Shown here piece after piece: positions 20,076 through 27,937 of a stretch of DNA of 62,421 nt (position 1 is its first letter; every line of letters starts with the position of its first letter). The notes below the pieces were generated by a model that saw only the letters and a list, made by a program, of their open reading frames with translations, was not told the DNA's origin and did no database searches. This DNA comes from Streptomyces sp. ISL-10 (GTDB taxonomy: Bacteria; Actinomycetota; Actinomycetes; Streptomycetales; Streptomycetaceae), in the NCBI RefSeq assembly GCF_018614575.1, contig NZ_JAGGOJ010000038.1, forward strand, positions 1 to 62,421, read 5' to 3'. Both the position numbers and the translations under genes were made by a program.

Positions 20076-21381
20076 GCGTGGTCTCTCCTCCTTGTGTCGC
20101 ACCTGTTGTGGGTCGTGTCCGTCGCGGGGCGGTACCGCCCCGCACGGCGAGGAACAGGAGCAGGGCCAGTGCCCCGAAGACGGCCGTTCCGTGGAACGCG
20201 CCCACCACGACGAGGGCGGGCAGCGATTCGAGGGACGCGGCGGCGGCCACGGTCCCGAGCGTGAACCCCGATGTCTCCACCGTGGCGGACAGTCCGAACA
20301 GCCGGCTGCGCTGTCGGTCGGGGACCGCCTGCAGCCGCGAGGTGTAGACGATCTCGGTGCAGCCGTCCGCGAGGCCGGCCCCCAGAGCCACGGCCACCAG
20401 CGCCGGTCCGGGCAGTCCGGTGAACGCCAGGACGAAGAAGAGGGACATGGCGCAGGTGCCCACCGCGAAGGCACGTTCGCCCGCCGCCGCGCCGGCGTCC
20501 GCGCGGCGCCCCAGCACTTGGTGGGCGAGCAGCGTGCCGACGGCCCAGGCGGCCCAGAACTGGGTCATGAACAGGGCCGGGTTGTCCGGTGATGCTGCGC
20601 CGGCGGCCACCGGCAGGGCCACGTTGTGCGAGGACGACGCCAGGGCGTCGGCGCCTCTCAGGAGGATCATTCCGATCAGCAGCGCGGACAGTCCGCGCAG
20701 ACCGCGCATACCGCTCGCGGCGCCGGTGGCCTCGGTTCGGGCCGCCGCCGACGCGTCCGGCTCCTGGCCGCCGGTGGCTTCCGTTCGGGCCGCCGCCGAC
20801 GCGTCCGGCTCCTCGCCGTCGGTGCGTGGCCGCAGGAGGAGAAGTGCCGCCGCGGACACCAGAAAGCTCACGCCGTTGATCGCGAAGGCGGCCGAGTAGC
20901 CGCAGAAGCCGATGACGGGAGCCGCCGACGCGAAGCCGAGCACGGTGGCGAAGGACCGCACCGTGACGAGCAGGCCATTGGCGCGTACGCGCTCCTCGTG
21001 ACCCACCATCACCGGCACCGCGCTGCGCAGAGCGACGGTGAACAGCGTGTTCCCCGCGCCCAGGACCACGACCGCGCAGGCGAGCAGCGCCGCCGATGTG
21101 TGCGGCGCGGCCAGCGCGAGGACGGCCATGGCCACGGCCTGCGCGATGTCCGCGGAGACCATCAGGGCCCGGCGGCCCGCTCGTGTGGCCAGCGCGCCGG
21201 CAGCCAGTCCGGCCAGCATGCCGGCGAACAGACGCAGCGCCATGAGCGCGCCGATGCCGAGCGCGCTGCCCGTGACCTCGTAGGAGAACAGGCTCAGCGC
21301 GATGAGGTTGAGGTAGGAGCCGTAGGAGGAGACGGCGTATGCGGACACCAGGCAGCGGAACTGCCCACTCGCACCGGTCAC
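20035..21381 (-). CDS. MFS exporter coupled to the megasynthase
   Basis: This 448-aa major facilitator protein resembles the MFS_3/EntS-like exporters. It starts SAYAVSSYGSYLNLIALSLF and has about 12 hydrophobic segments. I choose the GTG at 21381 because GGGGGAG precedes it at good distance; starts further upstream are possible. Its last 41 bases overlap the start of the PKS/NRPS gene, so the two are co-transcribed and probably translationally coupled, which makes it a good candidate exporter for the product. The central loop between the two six-helix halves carries a duplicated 16-residue unit (EPDASAAARTEATG). Confidence 0.85.
   Translation of the reverse strand: MTGASGQFRCLVSAYAVSSYGSYLNLIALSLFSYEVTGSALGIGALMALRLFAGMLAGLAAGALATRAGRRALMVSADIAQAVAMAVLALAAPHTSAALLACAVVVLGAGNTLFTVALRSAVPVMVGHEERVRANGLLVTVRSFATVLGFASAAPVIGFCGYSAAFAINGVSFLVSAAALLLLRPRTDGEEPDASAAARTEATGGQEPDASAAARTEATGAASGMRGLRGLSALLIGMILLRGADALASSSHNVALPVAAGAASPDNPALFMTQFWAAWAVGTLLAHQVLGRRADAGAAAGERAFAVGTCAMSLFFVLAFTGLPGPALVAVALGAGLADGCTEIVYTSRLQAVPDRQRSRLFGLSATVETSGFTLGTVAAAASLESLPALVVVGAFHGTAVFGALALLLFLAVRGGTAPRRTRPTTGATQGGETTHGARTGTGSLPGA
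20721..20816 (-). repeat. 48-bp tandem duplication in the exporter loop
   Basis: Two adjacent 48-bp units (20721-20768 and 20769-20816) differ at only a few bases and encode the 16-residue repeat in the cytoplasmic loop of the exporter. The near-identity suggests a recent duplication. Confidence 0.85.
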
Positions 21382-21495
21382 TTCACTACTCCCCCGAGTA
21401 CCGCGGATCATCCGCCGCCCGGGAACCGTAGCCATGCCGGGCCGGATGTGTCGAGGGCTTTCGTGCGCCACGGGCTTGCGTGCCGGGACCTCATG

Positions 21496-21507
21496 GACAC
21501 CGGTGTC
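21496..21507. promoter_or_regulatory. palindrome, candidate MarR operator
   Basis: GACACCGGTGTC is a perfect 12-bp palindrome in the 221-bp gap between the exporter/megasynthase operon and the divergent marR gene. A related sequence (ACACCGTGTC) lies at 21570-21579. MarR proteins usually bind such dyads in their own divergent promoter. Confidence 0.5.
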
Positions 21508-21602
21508 GGACGCATGTACGGTGCAGCAACGCCTGGCCGGAACACGCCGGGTGGCGGACCGACGGACATACACCGTGTCGACTGCCGGCGGAGGGGGCCG
21601 TT

Positions 21603-22094
21603 ATGCGCGTCGCGACATCCGGTGGCAGCACCCGCGACGGCATGAGCTCCGTCGACGCGTTCAGCCGCTCCGCCCTGGCCGTCTTCCACCTCAACGGCAG
21701 GTTCGGCGCTCTGCTGGACCGGTTGACGGTGCCGTCCGGGCTGAGTGCCGCCCAGTGGCAGGTGCTCGGCGCGGTCGGGGACGGGCCGCAGTCCGTCTCC
21801 GGCACGGCCCGCCTGCTGGGCATCACCCGCCAGAGCGTGCAGCGCATCGCCGATCTGCTGGTGGAGCAGGGGCTTGCCGACTACCGCCCCAACCCCGCAC
21901 ACCGGCGCGCCCGCCTTCTCGTGGCCACCGACCGGGGCGAGGCTGTTCTGCGCGAGATCGACGCGGGCCACGCCGAACTGGCACGCCGGCTGTGCACGGA
22001 GCTGGGCGGCGAGGAGGAGTTCCGCAGGACCACCGAGGTGTTGCGCGAGCTGTCGCTCGCGCTGGGAGCCGTCGTTCCGCACGCCCGGTCCTGA
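21603..22094 (+). CDS. MarR-family transcriptional regulator
   Basis: This 163-aa winged-helix regulator has the dimerisation helices at both ends and a recognition region SVSGTARLLGITRQSVQRIA (about residues 60-79), followed by the wing DYRPNPAHRRARLLVATDRG. The ATG at 21603 is preceded by GGAGGGGG. It is transcribed away from the exporter-PKS/NRPS operon. By the usual MarR arrangement it would repress both itself and that operon until a ligand, perhaps the product or a precursor, releases it. That ligand is inference. Confidence 0.88.
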   Translation: MRVATSGGSTRDGMSSVDAFSRSALAVFHLNGRFGALLDRLTVPSGLSAAQWQVLGAVGDGPQSVSGTARLLGITRQSVQRIADLLVEQGLADYRPNPAHRRARLLVATDRGEAVLREIDAGHAELARRLCTELGGEEEFRRTTEVLRELSLALGAVVPHARS

Positions 22095-22212
22095 CGGCGG
22101 CGATGACACCCGGCCCCGCGCCGTCCCGGCACGTATTCCCCACGGCCCACACTTGGCCGGAAATCGACCCCGGTCGCGCGGCGACTGCCCTCTCACCAGG
22201 GCGACTTCCTTG

Positions 22213-22240
22213 TTGTACCGTTACCGGCCTGCCTTAAGGT
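22213..22240 (+). promoter_or_regulatory. possible promoter of the AfsR-type regulator
   Basis: TTGTAC (22213-22218) and TAAGGT (22235-22240) lie 16 bases apart and about 18 bases before the GTG start, giving a very short leader. This is pattern matching only. Confidence 0.3.
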
Positions 22241-22258
22241 CACAGGCCGGGGGGACCA

Positions 22259-25200
22259 GTGAATCAGTTCGTCTTCAGAATGCTGGGGCCACTGCTCGTT
22301 CAGGCCGACGGCGAGCCGGTGCGCATCAAGGGCAGGCGGCAGTCCACCGTTCTCGCGATGCTGCTCCTCTCGGCGGACCGGATCGTTTCCGTCGACACAC
22401 TGGTGGACGCCGTCTGGCCCGAGTCCCCGCCGGCGACGGCCCGCAACCAGATCGCGATCTGCGTCGCGACGCTGCGCAAGACGTTCAAGGAGGCCGGGGA
22501 GAGCGAACTCCTGCTCACCTCTGCGCCGGGCTACGTGCTCGTCCAGGGCGCGCACCGCATCGACGTCGTGGAATTCCTGCGGGAGGCCGAGCGCGGCCGG
22601 AACGCCGCACGGCACGGCCGGGCCGAGGAGGCCTGCGCCCTGCTGGAGGAGGCACTCAGCAAGTGGCGGGGCGCGGCACTCGACGAACTGCCCGGGGAGC
22701 GCATCGAGGCCGAGGCGGCGCGGCTGGAACACCTGCGGCTCGATCTGATCGAGGAGCGCGCCGGGCTGATGCTGGAGCTGGGGCGCCACCGGGTGCTGAC
22801 CGGGGAACTGGGCGAACTGGTCGCCCGGCACCCGCTGCGCGAGCAGTCGCGCGAGCACCTGATGCTGGCGCTGTACCGCTCGGGGCAGCGCGCCGAGGCG
22901 CTGGAGGTGTTCCGTCAGGGCCGCCGCCTGATGAACGAGGAGCTGGGCATCGAGCCCGGTCCCGCGCTCCAGCAGCTGCACGAACTGATCCTGCACGACT
23001 CGCCGGAGCTGACCCGTCCGGTCTCCGCGGCCCCCTCCGCCGGGGTCCCGGTGCAGACCACCCCCGCTCATGTGCCGACCACACCGGCGCAACTCCCCGC
23101 CGATGTCATGAGATTCACCGGCCGCCAGGAGGAGCTGGCCCTGCTCGACCGGCTGTTGAAGGAGCCGTACCAGCCGCACGCACCCGCGCTCGCGACGATC
23201 GTCGGAGTCGGCGGGGTGGGCAAGACCGCGCTGGCCGTCCACTGGGCGAGCCAGGCCGCCGAGCGCTTCCCCGACGGGCAGCTCTTCGCCGACCTGCGCG
23301 GCTACGACGAGGAGAACCCGCCCGTCTCCCCCACCGTCGTGCTCGACCGCTTCCTGCGGGCTCTCGGGACGCCCGCGCCGCAGATCCCGGCGGAGCCGGA
23401 CGAGCGTGCGGCGCTCTTCCGCAGCCTGCTCAGCACCCGCAAGGCACTGATCGTCCTCGACAACGTGCGGTCCTTCGCCCAGCTGCGCCCGCTCCTGCCG
23501 GGCGGCGGCCGCAGTGTCGTCATCGCCACCGGCCGTGAGGCGCTGGACGACGTGACCGGCGACTACACGGCCCTGCGGATCAGACTGCGCGTCCTTGCGC
23601 CGGCCGAGGCCACGACCTTGCTCACCAACATCGCCGGCGTCGACCGCTTCGGCAGCGATCCGGTGGCCCTGGAGCAGTTGAGCGCGCTCTGTGACTGTCT
23701 GCCGCTGGCGCTGCGGATCGCCGGGGCGCGGCTGGCCACCAAGCCCAATCTGACCGTGCGCGGGCTGGTGGAGCGTCTGAGCGACCAGCGGCGGCGGCTG
23801 GACGAGCTGAGCCCGTCGGAGGGCGGGGTGCGGGCAGGCTTCCGGTTGACGTACCGCGATCTGTCCCCGGAGGCGGCGCGGATGTACCGCAGGCTCGGGC
23901 TGCTGCGCACCGCGGACTTCGCGGCCTGGGTCGGCGCTGCGGCGCTGGGCACCGATGTGTGGCACGCCGAGCAGCTGCTCGACCAGCTTGTGGACGCCCA
24001 GTTGCTGGAGACGGCCGACCGGGTGCCGGGCCGGGCGGCCCGCTACCGGTTCCAGGACCTGCTCCAGCTGTTCGCCCGTGAGCGCGCCGAGGCCGACGAG
24101 ACGCAGGAGGAGTGCGATGCGGCGCTGGACCGGATCTTCGCCGCCTGGCTCTGGCTCGCCGAGGAGGCCCATCGTCGGCTCGACGGACGCAACTTCCCGG
24201 TCGCCCATCCGCCGGAGCCCGCGCCCGCCTTCCTGCGGGGCGCCGCGGACGAGCTGCTGGCCGCACCCCTGGACTGGTTCGACTCCGAGCGCGCAGGCGT
24301 CCCCGACGTCGTGGTGCACGCGGCCGAGACGGACCGGGCGCGGTACGCCTGGGCGCTGACCGAGAGCGCCGTGCCCCACTTCGAGACCAGGAACTACCTG
24401 GAGGACTGGCAGCGCTGCGCCAAGGCCGCGCTGTCGTCGGCCCGGCGCGGCGGCGACCGCAGGGGCGAGGCCACGATGCTTCGGGTTCTGGGCTCGCTCG
24501 CCATCTACCAGCGGCGCTACGAGCAGGCCGAGGGATGGAACATCGCGGCCCTGCGGCTGCTCGGGGACACCGACGACGTGCCCGGAGCGGCGCTCGCGCA
24601 GCGGAACCTGGCCATGTGCGCCCGCTTCCAGGGCGACTGGCACCGGGCACTCCAGTACTGCCGGGCGGCGCTGAAGGGTTTCCGCGAGGCCGGCGACACC
24701 GGCAACGAGGCCCATCTGCTCGGCTACGTGGCCCAGATCGAGCTGGACCGCGGTGAGGTGAAGCGGGCGCTGCCGCTGGCCGTCGACGCACTCGCGCTGA
24801 GCCGGCGGACAGGCTCGGTGCGCGCGGTGACGCAGAGCATCTACCGGCTGGCCGAAGTGCGGTTGCGGTCGGGCGATCTGGACCGGGCCGCGGAATCCTT
24901 CCACGAGGTGCTGCAACTGTCCCGCAAGGAGGGCGACCGGGTCGGCGAGGCCCATGCGCTGCGCGGGCTGGGCGAGACGCAGTGGACCCAGGGCCGGCTG
25001 ACGACGGCCGAGCACACGCTGACGCAGGCGCTGGAGATCACCGAGGAACTGGCCGACCGCTTTCTCTATGCGCGGGTGGAGACCGACCTCGGCTGTGTCG
25101 AGGCGCTCGGCGGCCGTTATGCGGCGGCGGCTGCGCGGTTCGAGCGGGCCCATGCGGCGCTGGGCGAAGTGGGCGCCCAGCCGTGGCGGGCCACGGTGAC

Positions 25201-25315
25201 GCGGCTGCTCGACACGGTGCGGTGCGAGTGCGACAGGAGCGGTGGCGCCGCCGGCCCGGGGAAGGAACGATCCCTCACTCCGCAGGAGCTTCGACTGCTG
25301 CTGGCGGACCGCTAG
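22259..25315 (+). CDS. AfsR-type BTAD/NB-ARC/TPR regulator
   Basis: This 1,018-aa regulator has an OmpR-type winged helix (residues about 5-95), a BTAD domain (about 100-245; QLHELILHDSP at its end), a STAND ATPase of NB-ARC type (Walker A VGVGGVGKTAL near 320; GLPLAL-like CDCLPLALRI near 480) and a C-terminal TPR array (about 700-990). This is the architecture of AfsR and large SARPs, which activate antibiotic clusters by binding heptameric direct repeats. The ATPase and TPR parts act as a switch that senses another protein or ligand. The start is GTG with GGGGGGA upstream. It is a likely pathway activator. The TPR part is worth noting beside the peptide gene that follows. Confidence 0.92.
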   Translation: MNQFVFRMLGPLLVQADGEPVRIKGRRQSTVLAMLLLSADRIVSVDTLVDAVWPESPPATARNQIAICVATLRKTFKEAGESELLLTSAPGYVLVQGAHRIDVVEFLREAERGRNAARHGRAEEACALLEEALSKWRGAALDELPGERIEAEAARLEHLRLDLIEERAGLMLELGRHRVLTGELGELVARHPLREQSREHLMLALYRSGQRAEALEVFRQGRRLMNEELGIEPGPALQQLHELILHDSPELTRPVSAAPSAGVPVQTTPAHVPTTPAQLPADVMRFTGRQEELALLDRLLKEPYQPHAPALATIVGVGGVGKTALAVHWASQAAERFPDGQLFADLRGYDEENPPVSPTVVLDRFLRALGTPAPQIPAEPDERAALFRSLLSTRKALIVLDNVRSFAQLRPLLPGGGRSVVIATGREALDDVTGDYTALRIRLRVLAPAEATTLLTNIAGVDRFGSDPVALEQLSALCDCLPLALRIAGARLATKPNLTVRGLVERLSDQRRRLDELSPSEGGVRAGFRLTYRDLSPEAARMYRRLGLLRTADFAAWVGAAALGTDVWHAEQLLDQLVDAQLLETADRVPGRAARYRFQDLLQLFARERAEADETQEECDAALDRIFAAWLWLAEEAHRRLDGRNFPVAHPPEPAPAFLRGAADELLAAPLDWFDSERAGVPDVVVHAAETDRARYAWALTESAVPHFETRNYLEDWQRCAKAALSSARRGGDRRGEATMLRVLGSLAIYQRRYEQAEGWNIAALRLLGDTDDVPGAALAQRNLAMCARFQGDWHRALQYCRAALKGFREAGDTGNEAHLLGYVAQIELDRGEVKRALPLAVDALALSRRTGSVRAVTQSIYRLAEVRLRSGDLDRAAESFHEVLQLSRKEGDRVGEAHALRGLGETQWTQGRLTTAEHTLTQALEITEELADRFLYARVETDLGCVEALGGRYAAAAARFERAHAALGEVGAQPWRATVTRLLDTVRCECDRSGGAAGPGKERSLTPQELRLLLADR

Positions 25316-25370
25316 GGAGCGTCCGCACAGTATCGTCGCCCGCCCCGCGGCGTCCCGTTCCGGGGGCCCC

Positions 25371-25482
25371 TCCCGTGCCCGCAGGGCTACGGAGAAGATC
25401 GCAAGGCTGCCAAGAGCCCTCGTGGCACAGCTGCTCGGACTCTTGGCAGACGCAGCGCGGGTCCCGTGCCCGCAGGGCTACG
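25371..25482. repeat. 21-bp direct repeats flanking a hairpin
   Basis: An identical 21-bp sequence occurs at 25371-25391 and 25462-25482. Between the copies, CTGCCAAGAG (25407-25416) pairs perfectly with CTCTTGGCAG (25440-25449). The hairpin may be the terminator of the AfsR-type gene. The function of the direct repeats is unknown, although regulators of this family do bind direct repeats. Confidence 0.6.
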
Positions 25483-25591
25483 AGGGTGAGGGCTCCTCCC
25501 ACCCCGGAGGCCGTGGGGAAGCAGGGCGTCGTGGGCCGGGCAGGACTCTGCGGACACGACCTGGCACTGATCCGCCGGCGGAACGCCCGGT

Positions 25592-25792
25592 TCAGCCCCA
25601 CGGCATGTCGTCGCCGGAGACGACGTACGTCGGCCCGGTCGCCTTGACGACCCCCCAGGGCATGTCGTCGTCACCCGTCACCGTATCCCTGTGCGCGGTG
25701 GTGCCCAGCCCGGCCCCGGTGCCCGTGATCAGTCCCGCCAGTACGATCAGACCCGCCATCGCCGCTCGCTTCACCGTCCGAGTGCTGCGCAT
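25592..25792 (-). CDS. small secreted peptide with duplicated DDMPWG motif
   Basis: This is a 66-aa predicted exported peptide, opposite in direction to the two BTAD regulator genes that flank it. It starts at ATG 25792 with GAGGGGA nearby. Residues 1-30 form a signal peptide (MRSTRTVKRAAMAG, then LIVLAGLITG). The short mature part contains DDMPWG twice, once internally near residue 42 and once as the very last residues before the stop, linked by VVKATGPTYVVSG. I recognise no family. The duplicated, C-terminally exposed motif resembles a precursor of short signalling peptides or a binding ligand repeated for avidity. It may instead be a cell-wall microprotein. That it is a real gene is supported by start, signal peptide and in-frame motif duplication. 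Confidence 0.6.
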   Translation of the reverse strand: MRSTRTVKRAAMAGLIVLAGLITGTGAGLGTTAHRDTVTGDDDMPWGVVKATGPTYVVSGDDMPWG

Positions 25793-25987
25793 CTCGATCC
25801 CCTCGTCCCTCGACCGTCATTGCCGCTCTGCTGCGGTACGACGGACAGTAGGGACCTGCCCTTTCCATTTCCTGTCCCGCCGGTTTCCCGTCCCGGGGCC
25901 CATGAAATCAAGACGACATCGAGAGAACAACGGCAACCGCTAGATTCGTGCGAAGGTTCGCTGCATGAATCATGGACGGGGGGTGCC

Positions 25988-27859
25988 ATGGAATTCCGAG
26001 TTCTGGGGCCGGTCGAGGTGCGCGACCGGGAACGCAGGGCGCCGCTCTCCGGTGCCAAGCTGCACACCGTGCTCGCCGCGTTTCTGCTGGCCCGCGGCGA
26101 GGTCGTGTCCGACGACCGGCTCAGTCGGCTGCTGTGGGGGTGGGCGCCGCCGGCCACCGCGAACGCGCAGTTGTACACCTACATTTCACGGCTGCGGAAA
26201 ATACTCGGTGACGGCGTACTCATCGACCGTATGCCACCCGGATATGTCATGTCGATCGGAAATTCACGGCTGGACCTGACAGAATTCGAGGAATTTGATT
26301 GCCAGGGGCGGGAAGCTCTGCTTGCGGGTGACTTCGAGAAGGCGGGCGAATTCCTGCGCAACGCCCTGGCGTGCTGGAGCGGCCGCCCGCTCGCGAACAC
26401 CACGGAACATCTCTTCGACGCCGAGGCGCCCTGCCTGGCCGAGGCCCGCGTGGCCACGCTGGAGCACCGGATCGCGGCGGATCTGGCGCTCGGCCGCCAC
26501 GAGCAGGTCACCGTCGAACTGACCGGCCTGGTGGCGGAGTTCCCGCTGCGCGAGCGTTTCCGCAGTCAGCTGATGACCGCGCTGTGCCGGTCCGGCAGGC
26601 AGGCCGAGGCCATCCACCTGTACCACCACGGACGCGAGGTGCTGGCCGAGGAGCTCGGCGTCGACCCCGGCGAGGAGCTGCAGAGCACCTACCAGTCACT
26701 CCTCGACGGCTCGCTCGTGCGCCTGCCGCAGCCGCGGACCTCCGCGGTGCGGCGCCCCGCCGAGCCCTCCTCCGACAGCGCCTACGGCGCTCCCGCGACG
26801 CTGCCGCCGGACACGGTGGACTTCACCGGCCGGGAGCGCGAGCTGGACGTGCTGTACCGGGCGCTCGCCCCGGACGCCACGGCGGCCGACCGCCCGCGCC
26901 GGGTCCTGGTGACCGGAATGGCCGGCGTCGGCAAGACCGCCCTGGCCGTACACGCGGCGCACCGCTGCAAACAGCACTTCCCCGACGGACAGTTGTACGC
27001 CGACCTGCGCGGCCCGGACGGCACCGCGCAGCCCGCCGAGCGGGTGCTGCTGCATCTGTTGCGCGCCCTCGGCCGCCCCCTGGACGCCGGCGCCGCCGAC
27101 GATCTGGAGGAGTTGGTCCGTCTCTACCGGGAGCGGATCGGCGGCAGACGCCTGCTCGTGCTGCTGGACAACGCCGAGAGCGCCGCCCAGCTCGGCCCGC
27201 TGCTTCCCAACACCCCTGAGCCGGCCGTCCTGGTGACCGGGCGCACCGCCCTGCCCACCGTGGCGGGCGCGCACACCGTGGCCCTGGACCCGCTGGCGGC
27301 GGGCCCGGCGCTGGAGATGCTCGCCGCCGCCGCGGGCCCTGACCGGATCGCCGCGGCTCCCGGCGCCGCGGCCGCCATCGTCGAGCACTGCGCCGGTCTG
27401 CCGCTGGCTCTGCGGATCGCGGGCACCCGGATCGCCGCCCGGCCGCACTTCGCACCGGACCGGCTCGCCCGGCGGCTGGCCGACCCCGCCGCCCGGCTGC
27501 GCGAACTGCACTCGGGCGACCTGGACGTGCACGCCGCGCTGCTGCCGTCGTGGCGGGCGCTGGAGCCCGAGGCGCGCCGGGCGTTTCCCGCACTGGCCGG
27601 GCTGGGGCCGGAGCCGTTCGCGGCACTGGAGGCGGCGGTGCTGCTCGACGTGCCCGAGCAGGACGCCGAACTGCTGCTGGAGGCCATGGCGGATACGGCG
27701 CTGCTGGAGGTCAGCGGGGCCGACGAATGGGGCCGGCCCTGCTATCTGTTCCACCCCCTGGTGCGGCTCTTCGCCCTCTCCCTCGCGGACGGGCGGGAGA
27801 GGGCGGACCGGGAGGAGGCTCCCGCGGAGCGTAACCGGTGGCTAACCGCCCGGCCCTAG
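25988..27859 (+). CDS. SARP regulator with BTAD and NB-ARC, no TPR
   Basis: This 623-aa regulator has a winged helix plus BTAD (residues about 1-245; MEFRVLGPVEV at the start, LYHHGREVLAEELGVDPGE near 220) and a STAND ATPase (Walker A GMAGVGKTAL near 315; CAGLPLALRI near 475). It ends shortly after the ATPase and so lacks the TPR sensor of the neighbouring AfsR-type protein. GACGGGGGG precedes the ATG. It lies 78 bases before the Cy-A-PCP operon and is oriented into it, so it probably activates that operon. Two BTAD regulators in one cluster suggest a cascade or partner pair. Confidence 0.9.
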   Translation: MEFRVLGPVEVRDRERRAPLSGAKLHTVLAAFLLARGEVVSDDRLSRLLWGWAPPATANAQLYTYISRLRKILGDGVLIDRMPPGYVMSIGNSRLDLTEFEEFDCQGREALLAGDFEKAGEFLRNALACWSGRPLANTTEHLFDAEAPCLAEARVATLEHRIAADLALGRHEQVTVELTGLVAEFPLRERFRSQLMTALCRSGRQAEAIHLYHHGREVLAEELGVDPGEELQSTYQSLLDGSLVRLPQPRTSAVRRPAEPSSDSAYGAPATLPPDTVDFTGRERELDVLYRALAPDATAADRPRRVLVTGMAGVGKTALAVHAAHRCKQHFPDGQLYADLRGPDGTAQPAERVLLHLLRALGRPLDAGAADDLEELVRLYRERIGGRRLLVLLDNAESAAQLGPLLPNTPEPAVLVTGRTALPTVAGAHTVALDPLAAGPALEMLAAAAGPDRIAAAPGAAAAIVEHCAGLPLALRIAGTRIAARPHFAPDRLARRLADPAARLRELHSGDLDVHAALLPSWRALEPEARRAFPALAGLGPEPFAALEAAVLLDVPEQDAELLLEAMADTALLEVSGADEWGRPCYLFHPLVRLFALSLADGRERADREEAPAERNRWLTARP

Positions 27860-27937
27860 CCTCGCCGTGCCCGGCAGCGCGGCACCGCCCCTGTAGCCAC
27901 AGCCTTTGAATCCCGTTACTGCGAGTGGAGTTGGACC

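Noticed and set aside
22193..25153. 986-codon open frame opposite the AfsR-type regulator
   Set aside because: It mirrors the regulator gene, whose BTAD, Walker A and TPR motifs are clear on the + strand.
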